The notes: generated by a model from the letters alone, not told the origin. DNA of 13,818 nt from Desulfobacteraceae bacterium (GCA_027031325.1 JALVRI010000346.1:1-13818); one strand, 5' to 3'; positions 1 through 7,442 are shown, counted from the stretch's first letter. Numbers and translations are program-made.

Positions 1-437
1 AGTTTGAACAGCTCCACCCGCGCAATGAAGCCATACCTTACGTCATATATCAAACAGGCCGCTGTTACTTCGACCAGGTCGACACCGTCGATCGCGATCA
101 AAGCTCCGCCCGCCAGGCCCTGGACGTATTCCAGCGCCTGATCAGGCAGTACCCTGAAAACAGCTATGCCAAGCGGGCAAGACTGCATATTGCGGCCTGC
201 CAGCACAGCCTGGCCGGCCACGAATTGTACGTGGCCCTTTTTTACTACAAGAGCAAGTATTACAAGGCGGCCCTGGAGCGCCTCAAACGGGTGGTAACCC
301 GTTATCCGGACACCGGCGTCCACTTCAAGGCGCTGGAGTATTGGGCCAAATGCGAAGCCCTGGCCGGCAAGGACACATCTTCCCCCAAGGATAAGAACAA
401 GGCCCAGGACCTAAAAAAGTCTTTACAAACCGAATGA
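1..437 (+). CDS. bamD: BamD-type outer membrane assembly lipoprotein, C-terminal part (5' end outside window)
   Basis: The gene is cut by the left window edge; the reading frame is open from base 3 and ends at a TGA at 435-437, giving about 144 C-terminal residues. BamD (YfiO/ComL family) is a TPR lipoprotein on the periplasmic face of the outer membrane that works with BamA in folding beta-barrel proteins. What I see is the family's repeat texture: a segment around HPRNEAIPYVIYQTGRCYF, then a helix pair ending in RLIRQYPENSYAKRAR, then YVALFYYKSKYYKAALERL and RVVTRYPDTG, each resembling a TPR with the YP turn. The tail after about residue 125 is lysine-rich and probably disordered. The signal peptide and lipobox lie outside the window and cannot be checked. 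It is followed on the same strand by rpmB after 62 bp. The family call is from recognition of these motifs; a generic TPR lipoprotein is the alternative. Confidence 0.8.
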   Translation, partial: FEQLHPRNEAIPYVIYQTGRCYFDQVDTVDRDQSSARQALDVFQRLIRQYPENSYAKRARLHIAACQHSLAGHELYVALFYYKSKYYKAALERLKRVVTRYPDTGVHFKALEYWAKCEALAGKDTSSPKDKNKAQDLKKSLQTE

Positions 438-499
438 ATTCAGGTATCGGTTTTTGTTTTGTAATTATAGAAAAAGTACCTGTTGCGGGAGTTTTCAAT

Positions 500-691
500 A
501 TGGCCAGAAAATGCGAAATATGCGGCAAAAAGCCGCTTGTCGGCAACCATGTAAGCCACGCCCATAATGTGAACAAGCGGCGTTTCAACCCCAACCTCCA
601 AAACGTGCGGACGGTATACAACGGCCGTGTTCAGCGAATGGTCGTGTGTACCAATTGCATCAAATCCGGCAGGGTCGTCAAGGCCCCCTGA
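500..691 (+). CDS. rpmB: 50S ribosomal protein L28, zinc-binding (C+) form
   Basis: The 63-residue product has the usual length of bacterial L28 and starts with the family signature MARKCEICGKKP, followed by GNHVSHAHNVNKRRFNPNLQ. It is a small, basic component of the large ribosomal subunit. Two CxxC pairs (CEIC near residue 5 and CTNC near residue 52) mark the zinc-ribbon form; many bacteria carry a cysteine-free paralogue that replaces it under zinc limitation. The ATG at 500 is chosen because it fits the family N terminus and has a GGGAG purine run about 8 bases upstream; the longer open frame from 434 adds 22 residues unlike L28. The 62-bp gap after bamD is AT-rich and could hold a promoter, but I see no clear one. 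It ends 57 bp from the convergent relA stop. Confidence 0.95.
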   Translation: MARKCEICGKKPLVGNHVSHAHNVNKRRFNPNLQNVRTVYNGRVQRMVVCTNCIKSGRVVKAP

Positions 692-748
692 CCGTTTGTG
701 CCCGCCGTTGCCGCTTTTTCAAACCTAAGTTGGATGGAAACCGGTCTC

Positions 749-2890
749 TCAACTGATGCGATAGACATCCAGGACATGGCGCACTTTTTTGAGACCCGAA
801 AGTACCCGGTTGAGGTGGTCGATGTCGTTGACCGAAAGGGTGAAGCGGCTTTCGACGGTCCGGTCAGCCTGGGTTTCGGTCTTGGCGCTCAGGATGTTGG
901 CACCATGCTTGCTGATGATTGAAGCCACATCTGCAAGCAATCCCACCCGGTCCAGGCTGCGGATAACTATCTTGGCCGGAAACTGTTCCTCTGTATCCAG
1001 GTCCCATTCAACCTCGATCTGACGCTCCGGGTTCATCTTGAGTGCGTTTACACAATTGGTACGATGCACCGCCACCCCGTATCCGCGGGTGATATAACCG
1101 ACGATCGGATCGCCCGGAACCGGCTGGCAACATTTGCCGAAACGGATCAGAATGTCGTCCACCCCTTTTACCACCACCCCCGATCCGGTCTTCTTCTTGC
1201 GCATCCTGCCCATTAGCCGGTTGAGCAAAGATTCCTGTTCTGCGTCCTCCGGTTTGGGCATGATCCGGCGCACAACCTGCAACGGCGTTATCTTGCCATA
1301 ACCGATACTTATGATAAGGTCGTCGACCGACTTGAAACCAAACCCTTGGGCCACCTTTTCCATTTGCTCTGACTTGGCCAGGGTATTGAAATTGAGACGG
1401 TACTTGCGGAAAGCCTTTTCGCACATCTCCCTGCCCAGGGTGTGGCTGCGCTCCTTTTCCTGGATCTTGATCCACTGGCGAATCCGCGAACGGGCCTTGA
1501 CCGTCTTGACGAAGTTGAGCCAGTCCTTGCTGGGGTGATGGCCTTTCTGGGTGATTATTTCTACGATCTCTCCGGTTTGCAGCTCGTACTTGAGCGGAAC
1601 CATCCGGCCGTTGACCTTGGCCCCGACACACTGATTGCCCACTTCCGAGTGGATTTGGTAGGCAAAATCGACCGGGGTGGCGCCCTTGGGAAGGGTCTTT
1701 ATGTCCCCCTTGGGAGAAAAGACGTAAACCTCGTCCGGGAAAAGATCTATCCGCACGTTTTCCAGGAATTCCTTGGGATCCCTGAAGTTGGCCTGGTTTT
1801 CCACCAATTGCTGAATCCAGGCGAAGGTGGCGGCCGTCTTGGGATCGGCGGTCCGGCCCTCCTTGTAGCTCCAGTGAGCGGCGATGCCCGACTCGGCGAC
1901 CCGGTCCATCTCGCGGGTCCTGATCTGGATTTCGACCCGCTCGCCGAAGGGCCCGATCACCGTGGTGTGCAGGGACTGGTACATGTTGGGCTTGGGCATC
2001 CCGATATAGTCTTTGAATTTCTTGGCGATCGGTTTCCAGAGGGAGTGCACCACTCCCAGGGCCTCGTAGCAATGGGGTATGGTGTCCAGGATTATACGGA
2101 AGGCAATGATATCGTACACGTCCTCAAAAGCCAGGTTCTGTTTCACCATCTTCTGGTAAATACTGTAAAAATTCTTATACCTGCCCAGAACCTGGCATTG
2201 AAGGTTGTTTTCCTCCATCTTCTGCCTGATAATCCGCTTGACCGTCTCTATGTAGCTTTCCCGCTCCTGCCTGTCCTTGGCCACCAGGGCTTCGATGCGG
2301 GTGTATTCTTCGGGCATCAGATATCGGAAGGAAGTACTCTCCAGTTCGTTCTTTATCCAGTATATCCCCAGGCGCGCGGCGATGGGAGCGTAGATGTCCA
2401 GGGTTTCCTGGGCGATCTTGCGCCGCTTGGCACCGCTGCGATGGTATTGCAGGGTACGCATGTTGTGGAGGCGGTCGGCCAGCTTGATCATTATCACCCG
2501 GATATCATCTGCCATGGCCAGGATCATCTTGCGGATGCTTTCCGCCTCCCGGGCCTGGGCGCTCGAAAAGGGCAGTTTGCTCAGCTTGGTCACCCCGGAA
2601 ACGATGTGCCGTATCTCGGGGCCGAACATCTCCTCGATTTCCTGCTCGGTGGCGTGGGTATCTTCAACCACGTCGTGCAGCAGCCCGGCGGCCACACTGA
2701 CCTCATCAAGCCGCATATCGGCCAGGATGCCGGCAACTTCGAGGGGATGGGAAAGGTAAGGTTCGCCCGACAGGCGCACCTGGCCATCGTGTACCTTGGC
2801 CGAGTAGATATACGCCCGGTCGATAAGCTGGAGATCCGCTTCAGGATTGTACGCGGTTATCTTGTCGATGATATCGCTTATTCGAATCAT
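749..2890 (-). CDS. Bifunctional (p)ppGpp synthetase/hydrolase, RelA/SpoT (Rel) family
   Basis: The 713-residue protein has the full long-RSH domain order. The N-terminal HD hydrolase domain has HDVVEDT (H72/D73, E76/D77) and the later ADRLHN motif (138-143), so hydrolysis of (p)ppGpp looks intact. The synthetase domain shows GRYKNFYSIYQKM (236-248), YQSLHT (304-309) and EIQIRT (320-325), for pyrophosphate transfer from ATP to GTP or GDP. A TGS domain follows (about 385-446), then a conserved-cysteine region with KCCQP (586-590), and an ACT domain (about 640-713). The C-terminal half senses stalled ribosomes in this family. Both catalytic halves appear functional, so it may be the only long RSH in the cell; rel or spoT would fit as a name, so I give none. 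The ATG at 2890 has only a weak purine stretch upstream. The 252-bp gap from proS suggests it may be transcribed separately. Confidence 0.95.
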   Translation of the reverse strand: MIRISDIIDKITAYNPEADLQLIDRAYIYSAKVHDGQVRLSGEPYLSHPLEVAGILADMRLDEVSVAAGLLHDVVEDTHATEQEIEEMFGPEIRHIVSGVTKLSKLPFSSAQAREAESIRKMILAMADDIRVIMIKLADRLHNMRTLQYHRSGAKRRKIAQETLDIYAPIAARLGIYWIKNELESTSFRYLMPEEYTRIEALVAKDRQERESYIETVKRIIRQKMEENNLQCQVLGRYKNFYSIYQKMVKQNLAFEDVYDIIAFRIILDTIPHCYEALGVVHSLWKPIAKKFKDYIGMPKPNMYQSLHTTVIGPFGERVEIQIRTREMDRVAESGIAAHWSYKEGRTADPKTAATFAWIQQLVENQANFRDPKEFLENVRIDLFPDEVYVFSPKGDIKTLPKGATPVDFAYQIHSEVGNQCVGAKVNGRMVPLKYELQTGEIVEIITQKGHHPSKDWLNFVKTVKARSRIRQWIKIQEKERSHTLGREMCEKAFRKYRLNFNTLAKSEQMEKVAQGFGFKSVDDLIISIGYGKITPLQVVRRIMPKPEDAEQESLLNRLMGRMRKKKTGSGVVVKGVDDILIRFGKCCQPVPGDPIVGYITRGYGVAVHRTNCVNALKMNPERQIEVEWDLDTEEQFPAKIVIRSLDRVGLLADVASIISKHGANILSAKTETQADRTVESRFTLSVNDIDHLNRVLSGLKKVRHVLDVYRIS

Positions 2891-3142
2891 ACCCGGCCTG
2901 AAACAATCTTCTGCCGCCTGCCTCCACCAAAATCAGCATCACCCGGCAGATGCTCTTCTGTTCCCAAATTGCTTCCCGGTTTCCAACCCGAAACCTTCAA
3001 TCCGGATTATGCACTCCAAATGCCTTTGCCTGCCCTGCCCCTGGCATCTTCGCCGAACCAGCCGGCTGCAAAATCCGGGTTCAACATAGGTATAAGGCAG
3101 GTTGGCCCCGGGCGCAACAGGCGATCTTGCCGTTTCCGTCCC
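2891..3142. other. Intergenic region between proS and relA, carrying a dispersed repeat
   Basis: This 252-bp stretch separates the end of proS from the start of relA, whereas most upstream genes touch or overlap. It contains one copy of a 90-bp repeat (2996-3085) whose partner lies near the right window edge. I see no hairpin followed by a T-run that would terminate proS transcription and no convincing gene. Short open frames here are driven by the repeat. A weak sigma70-like pair for relA (see findings) is the only promoter hint. Confidence 0.6.
2996..3085 (-). repeat. 90-bp dispersed repeat, copy 1 (inverted relative to copy 2)
   Basis: By hand alignment the + strand of this segment matches the reverse complement of 13444-13533 with 12 mismatches in 90 positions and no gap, about 87% identity. 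The ends are imperfect inverted repeats: one strand begins with TTGAACCCGG and ends with a near complement of it. Inside, TTTGCAG near one end can pair with CAGGCAAA near the other, so the transcript could fold into a long imperfect hairpin. It lies wholly in non-coding DNA. The strand given is the one on which the sequence reads TTGAACCCGG first. I do not know a published name for it. Confidence 0.8.
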
Positions 3143-4660
3143 CTAATAGGCCTTGGCGAAGACCACCCTTTGCTTGCTGGGCTTGCCACAGCAGATGCAT
3201 TTGCCGTCTTCCCGGCCACCTTCAAAGGGAATGCAACGGATGGAAACCGTCAAGTCCTCCTTGAGCTTGCTTTCACAGTCGGCGTCACCGCACCAATGGC
3301 TGAGGGCGAATCCGCCGTGGATTTCAGGTTTTTCAGGATTGCGGGGCGTAAAATAAGCGTAGAATTCTTCTTGCTCATCGATCCTGCGGGTATGGCGATT
3401 GCGAAAATCAAGGGCGCGCCGGAAAAGGTTGGCCTGTATTTCGTCCAGGATCGCGGCAACGGTCTCGACGAACTGTTTCCACGCCAAACTGGTCCTCGAC
3501 CGGGGAGGCATGTCACGCCGTCCCAGGTACACCGACCGGTCGGCAAGATCCCGGGGGCCGATTTCAACCCGCAGAGGCACACCTTTCTTTATCCATTCCC
3601 AGTTGCGCGCCCCTCCCAGCTGGCGGCGATCGATTTCCACCCGGACCGGACGCCCGTGATAGACCTGTTTACCGAGTTCGGCGGCGATCCGGTCGGTATA
3701 TTCCATGACTGCCTGCCGGTCGGCCTCTTTTCTTACAATCGGCATGAGGACCACGTGGGACGGGGCCACCCTGGGCGGAATTATCAGCCCGTCATCGTCA
3801 CCGTGGGTCATTATGAGCCCTCCGATCAGCCGGGTGGAAGCTCCCCAGGAAGTCGTCCAGGCGTACTGTTCGGTTTCCGCGGCGGTCTGGAAGCGAATGT
3901 CAGAGGCCCGGGCGAAATTCTGACCCAGGAAATGGGATGTTCCGGCCTGGAGGGCTTTGCGGTCCTGCATCATGGCCTCGATGCACTGGGTATCGACTGC
4001 GCCGGGAAAGCGCTCGGCCTCCGTCTTGCGGCCCTTGACAACCGGCATGGCCAGGTATTCTTCAGCCAGGCGGGCGTAAATCGAAAGCATCAAACCGGTC
4101 CTTTCGATTGCCTCTTCGGCCGTTGCGTGGGCCGTGTGCCCTTCCTGCCAGAGGAATTCGCTGGTTCGCAGGAAAATACGGGTCCGCATCTCCCAGCGGA
4201 CCACGTTGCACCATTGATTGATCAGCAGGGGCAAGTCACGGTAACTGCGAACCCACCTGGAAAAGGACTCGCCGATAATGGTTTCGGAGGTGGGCCGAAC
4301 AACCAGCGGTTCTGTCAGAGGACCACCGGGGACCAGGCCGCCGGCGGGTCCCTTCTCCAACCGGTGGTGGGTGACCACCGCGCATTCCTTGGCGAAACCC
4401 TCAACGTGCTCGGCCTCTTTTTCCAGAAAACTCAGGGGAATGAACAGCGGAAAGTAGGCGTTTTTGACCCCGGTGGCCTTGAACATCGAATCCAGCTCAC
4501 GCTGGATGTTCTCCCAGAGGGCAAAACCCCAGGGCTTGATAACCATGCATCCCCTGACCGGGGAACGTTCGGCCAGGCCGGAGGCCTTGACCACCTGTTG
4601 ATACCATTCGGGATAGTCTTCATTTCTTCCGGGTGAAATTGCGTTCCGTGCTTTGGCCAT
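3143..4660 (-). CDS. proS: Prolyl-tRNA synthetase, archaeal/eukaryotic type (no INS editing domain)
   Basis: This class IIa synthetase charges tRNA(Pro) with proline in the cytoplasm. At 505 residues it is much shorter than the roughly 570-residue bacterial type of E. coli, because the editing domain between motifs 2 and 3 is absent. Visible landmarks are RPTSETIIGESF (proline/ATP site), the motif-2 region around VRWEMRTRIF with LWQEGHTAH, and the motif-3 region around TSWGASTRLIGG. An anticodon-binding domain follows, starting near LMPIVRKEADRQ. A C-terminal cysteine-rich domain has C457, C462, C476, C488, C490 and C491, and the chain ends in a tyrosine (KAY). The zinc-like domain and terminal Tyr are features of the archaeal/Thermus-type enzyme. 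The ATG at 4660 has GGAG close upstream and lies inside the 3' end of ispG, a 41-bp overlap. Confidence 0.95.
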   Translation of the reverse strand: MAKARNAISPGRNEDYPEWYQQVVKASGLAERSPVRGCMVIKPWGFALWENIQRELDSMFKATGVKNAYFPLFIPLSFLEKEAEHVEGFAKECAVVTHHRLEKGPAGGLVPGGPLTEPLVVRPTSETIIGESFSRWVRSYRDLPLLINQWCNVVRWEMRTRIFLRTSEFLWQEGHTAHATAEEAIERTGLMLSIYARLAEEYLAMPVVKGRKTEAERFPGAVDTQCIEAMMQDRKALQAGTSHFLGQNFARASDIRFQTAAETEQYAWTTSWGASTRLIGGLIMTHGDDDGLIIPPRVAPSHVVLMPIVRKEADRQAVMEYTDRIAAELGKQVYHGRPVRVEIDRRQLGGARNWEWIKKGVPLRVEIGPRDLADRSVYLGRRDMPPRSRTSLAWKQFVETVAAILDEIQANLFRRALDFRNRHTRRIDEQEEFYAYFTPRNPEKPEIHGGFALSHWCGDADCESKLKEDLTVSIRCIPFEGGREDGKCICCGKPSKQRVVFAKAY

Positions 4661-5759
4661 TTTCTCCTCTATCCGGCTTGACTTGATATTGTTCTACCCA
4701 GCGATCGACTTCCTGCAAGAGGGCCGACACCAGGTTTTCCTCGGCGACCTTGCCCAGCATCCTGCCCTTTGCAAACAATATTCCCAGGCCCCGGCCGCCG
4801 GCCACTCCCACGTCGGCTTCGCGGGCCTCACCCGGCCCGTTGACCACGCAACCCATGACCGCCACCTTGATGGGTGCCCGGCAGGTCAGGAGACCTTTTT
4901 CAATCTTTTCAAGAAGCCCGAACAGATCGATCTCGCAGCGCCCGCATGTGGGACACGAAATTATCTCCGGGCCGCATCGTCGTATTCCAAGGGCCCTGAG
5001 AATCTCGAACCCGACCCGTACCTCCTCCACCGGATCGCGGGTCAGCGAAACCCGCAGGGTGTCTCCGATTCCCTCGGCAAGCAACATGCCGATGCCCAGG
5101 GCCGATTTCACCGTACCGGGCAGCAGCCCTCCGGCTTCGGTAACCCCCAGGTGCAACGGGCAATCAGTCCTGCCTGCCAGCAAACGGTAGGCCTTGACCG
5201 TGCGTCCCACGTCCGAGGCCTTGAGAGATATCTTGACCTGATCGAAACCAAGGGATTCCAGCATCGCCACCTGCCGCAAGGCACTTTCCACCATGGCCTC
5301 GGCCGTGGCCCCCCCGTAACGTTCCAGCAAATCCTTGTCCAGGGAACCGGCATTGACTCCGATCCTGATGGGCAGGCCGTGGGAACGGGCACAGTCGACC
5401 ACCCTGGCCACCTTGGTTGCTCCGCCGATATTGCCGGGATTTATCCGCAGGCCGTCGGCTCCGGCCTCGGCCGCGGCCAGGGCCAGACGGTAGTCGAAAT
5501 GAATATCGGCCACCAGGGGTATTCCGATGGCCGCCTTGATCCTGGTTATGGCCCGGGCCGCTTTGCGATCCACCACGGCCACCCGGACAATCTCGCAACC
5601 GGCGTCTTCCAGGCGCTTGATCTGCCTTACGGTGGCTTCCACGTCGGCCGTGGCGGTGTTGGTCATGGATTGGACCGTAATCGGTGCCCCGCCTCCGACA
5701 AACAGGTTGCCGAGCCTGATCCTGCGGCTGACACGTCTGGAGGCGACAATCCTGTCCAT
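4620..5759 (-). CDS. ispG: 4-hydroxy-3-methylbut-2-en-1-yl diphosphate synthase (MEP pathway)
   Basis: IspG (GcpE) is the [4Fe-4S] enzyme that reduces methylerythritol cyclodiphosphate to HMBPP, the penultimate step of the non-mevalonate isoprenoid pathway. The 379 residues match the usual bacterial length. The N-terminal TIM-barrel part is recognisable in VQSMTNTATADV, PLVADIHFDYRLA and LRINPGNIG. The cluster ligands are C269 and C272 in SCPTCGR and C304 in GCVVNGPGE, with E311 as the conserved fourth ligand of the family. The ATG at 5759 lies 3 bp after the stop of the upstream hydrolase gene and has a poor ribosome-binding site, so translational coupling is likely. The last residues, a charged tail from about 363, are encoded by DNA that also contains the proS start. 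Confidence 0.96.
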   Translation of the reverse strand: MDRIVASRRVSRRIRLGNLFVGGGAPITVQSMTNTATADVEATVRQIKRLEDAGCEIVRVAVVDRKAARAITRIKAAIGIPLVADIHFDYRLALAAAEAGADGLRINPGNIGGATKVARVVDCARSHGLPIRIGVNAGSLDKDLLERYGGATAEAMVESALRQVAMLESLGFDQVKISLKASDVGRTVKAYRLLAGRTDCPLHLGVTEAGGLLPGTVKSALGIGMLLAEGIGDTLRVSLTRDPVEEVRVGFEILRALGIRRCGPEIISCPTCGRCEIDLFGLLEKIEKGLLTCRAPIKVAVMGCVVNGPGEAREADVGVAGGRGLGILFAKGRMLGKVAEENLVSALLQEVDRWVEQYQVKPDRGENGQSTERNFTRKK

Positions 5760-5762
5760 CTG

Positions 5763-6389
5763 TCAACCCACAGCGCAAAAGGGGTTAGAGCGTTTTTCCC
5801 GGCCGATGGTCGTTGTTCCCATGTGGCCCGGATAGACCACCACCTCGTCGTCCAGCACGAACAGTTTTTCCCGGATCGCGGAAATCAGGGTGTCGTAATC
5901 GCCGCCCGGGAAATCGGTCCGGCCGATGGAACCTGCAAAAAGGGTGTCACCGACGAACACCGCGTCTTCGACCAGGAGGGAAATCCCTCCCGGAGTATGG
6001 CCCGGAGTATGGATCACCTTGAAGACAAGATTACCCACTTCGATCTGGTCCCCATCTTCCAGCAGCCTGTCCGGGGCAGGCGAATTTTCCACCTTGAACC
6101 CCCAGGCTGCGCCACTGTCTGCCAACCTTTCCAGCATGGGAGCATCAAGGCGGTGAATCATCAGCTCGGCACCGGTGACCTCCTTGACCCGCTTGTTGGC
6201 TCCCACATGATCGAAGTGGCCGTGGGTATCGATTATGGCCCTGGCTGTCAGCCCGTCTTTGGCCAGGGCCATCAGGATCTTGTCCGCCTCGTCGCCGGGA
6301 TCGATTACCGCCGCCTGGCGGGTTTGCCCGCATCCAACGATATAGCAGTTGGCCATAATCGGTCCCACCGTCATGGATTTGATGATCAA
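5763..6389 (-). CDS. Metallo-beta-lactamase-fold hydrolase, glyoxalase II-like
   Basis: The 208-residue protein has the complete zinc site of the MBL superfamily: THGHFDH (H56, H58, D60, H61), H131 in HTPGHTPGG, D148 in VFVGDTLF and H189 in VYPGHMGTTTIG. It resembles the short glyoxalase II-like (YcbL/GloB-related) group, which lacks the C-terminal helical domain of true glyoxalase II; the physiological substrate is not evident. The start is the TTG at 6389: AGGAGG sits at 6395-6400, five bases upstream, and the resulting N terminus, MIIKSMTVGPIMANCYIVG, has the family's shape. The ATG at 6374 would lack that site and lose six residues. The gene begins one base after the nusB stop and ends 3 bp before ispG, so it is embedded in the operon. 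Confidence 0.88.
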   Translation of the reverse strand: MIIKSMTVGPIMANCYIVGCGQTRQAAVIDPGDEADKILMALAKDGLTARAIIDTHGHFDHVGANKRVKEVTGAELMIHRLDAPMLERLADSGAAWGFKVENSPAPDRLLEDGDQIEVGNLVFKVIHTPGHTPGGISLLVEDAVFVGDTLFAGSIGRTDFPGGDYDTLISAIREKLFVLDDEVVVYPGHMGTTTIGREKRSNPFCAVG

Positions 6390-6390
6390 A

Positions 6391-6876
6391 TCAACCTCCT
6401 GAATCGTTTTGTTGTCGACTGCCGGGCTCAGGCGCGCTTTTTCGAAACGTCCCGGCCTCGGGCAACCGGTTTTGTTCCATTGCCTTGCGGATTGCATCCA
6501 GGATGCCGTTGATGAAGGCACCCGATTCTTCGGTTCCGAATTTCTTACCGATGTCCACGGCCTCGTTGATGGATACCTTGAGGGGAATGTCAGGGCAAAA
6601 GAGCATTTCATACACCGCCATGCGCAGTACGTTGCGATCGACACACGCCATCCGGTTTACCTTCCAATTGCTGGAATGCAGCTCGATCACCCGGTCCAGC
6701 CTCTCACGCTCGTCCAGGACACCTTGCACCAAGGAATAGTAAAAATCCCTGGCCGCCTTGGGGGGCGGAAAATTACGGCGATGCCTGGCAAAAGCCTCGT
6801 CGGGATTGAGGCGGCTCATGTCAATGGCATAAAGGGCCTGCATGGCGGCTTCCCTTGCCTGACGCCTGCGTCCCAT
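6391..6876 (-). CDS. nusB: Transcription antitermination factor NusB
   Basis: NusB is an all-helical RNA-binding protein that, with NusE (S10), recognises boxA in rRNA leaders and supports antitermination. The 161-residue product begins MGRRRQAREAAMQALY, the typical basic N-terminal helix, and later shows the family stretch RMAVYEMLF, the segment KVSINEAVDIGKKFG and the FINGILD helix. The last 20 or so residues are polar and variable. The ATG at 6876 is taken as the start and lies 2 bp after the ribH stop. A TTG at 6882, overlapping that stop as TTGA, is slightly better placed relative to a weak GGTGG and would add two residues. Location directly after ribH is a very common bacterial arrangement. 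Confidence 0.95.
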   Translation of the reverse strand: MGRRRQAREAAMQALYAIDMSRLNPDEAFARHRRNFPPPKAARDFYYSLVQGVLDERERLDRVIELHSSNWKVNRMACVDRNVLRMAVYEMLFCPDIPLKVSINEAVDIGKKFGTEESGAFINGILDAIRKAMEQNRLPEAGTFRKSAPEPGSRQQNDSGG

Positions 6877-6878
6877 GG

Positions 6879-7352
6879 TCAAAACTTTTCCACCTTCTGC
6901 ATGAGGTTGGCCATTTCAACCGCCGCCACGGCTGCGCTCCAGCCCTTGTTGCCGGCCTTGGTCCCGGCCCGCTCGATGGCCTGCTCGATGGTATCGGTGG
7001 TTATCACACCGAAGATGACCGGAACACCGGCTTCCAGGCCCACCTGGGCAACTCCCTTGGAAACTTCGGCACTGACGTAATCGAAATGGGGCGTCGCCCC
7101 CCTGATCACCGCCCCCAGGCAGATGACTGCATCGTGTTTGCCACGGGAAGCGACTTTTTTGGCCGCCAGGGGTATTTCAAAGGCTCCCGGCACCTTGATG
7201 ATATCGATATCGCCATCGGCGGCCCCGCTGCGCAACAGTGCATCCAGGGCGCCTTCGGTCAGCTTGGCGGTAATGAAGTCGTTGAAGCGGCTGACTATGA
7301 TGGCGAATTTCTTGCCTTCGGCTATCAAACCGGCTTCGATCATATTGGGCAT
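6879..7352 (-). CDS. ribH: 6,7-dimethyl-8-ribityllumazine synthase
   Basis: RibH condenses 5-amino-6-ribitylaminouracil with 3,4-dihydroxy-2-butanone 4-phosphate to form lumazine, the penultimate riboflavin step; the enzyme usually assembles into pentamers or 60-mers. The 157 residues carry all family blocks: VSRFND near residue 20, PGAFEIPLAAKK near 55-66, and GAVIRGATPHFDYV (80-93) with the catalytic histidine H89. The ATG at 7352 is preceded by a strong GGAGGT six bases upstream; the open frame extends further upstream to 7505, but those residues are unlike the family. Its two substrates are made by the flanking genes, RibD (with RibA) on one side and the RibB domain on the other. It is separated from ribBA by 86 bp that contain a perfect hairpin. 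Confidence 0.97.
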   Translation of the reverse strand: MPNMIEAGLIAEGKKFAIIVSRFNDFITAKLTEGALDALLRSGAADGDIDIIKVPGAFEIPLAAKKVASRGKHDAVICLGAVIRGATPHFDYVSAEVSKGVAQVGLEAGVPVIFGVITTDTIEQAIERAGTKAGNKGWSAAVAAVEMANLMQKVEKF

Positions 7353-7417
7353 ATATCCACCTCCGTCAAAGCAGTCCCCCCATCCTGGTAAGCCTGGGAG
7401 TTGAGTCCTGGGTTGAT

Positions 7418-7442
7418 CTGAAAGCCTGCCACCGGCTTTCAG
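7418..7442 (-). other. Perfect 9-bp hairpin at the ribBA stop codon
   Basis: CTGAAAGCC and GGCTTTCAG are exact inverted repeats with a 7-base loop. The ribBA stop codon (TGA, 7439-7441) is inside the upstream arm. No T-run follows, so a classical intrinsic terminator is unlikely. It may slow ribosomes or protect the processed 3' end of the ribBA segment. The structure is seen; the function is inference. Confidence 0.5.

Noticed and set aside
438..499. Promoter for rpmB in the AT-rich gap after bamD
   Set aside because: There are TAATTATAG-like bases, but no -35 element at a proper distance, so the evidence is insufficient to list it.
692..748. Possible shared bidirectional terminator between rpmB and relA
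   Set aside because: The convergent 57-bp gap has a T5 run and scattered complementarity, but no stem of convincing length positioned next to the T-run on either strand.
1442..4636. Very long + strand open frame (1064 codons) opposite relA and proS
   Set aside because: It is the antisense shadow of two well-recognised genes in high-GC DNA. Its translation shows no recognisable domain and is low in charged-pattern structure.
4653..6512. 619-codon + strand open frame opposite ispG and the hydrolase gene
   Set aside because: It is antisense to clear IspG and MBL coding sequence, with no ribosome-binding site or recognisable motifs.
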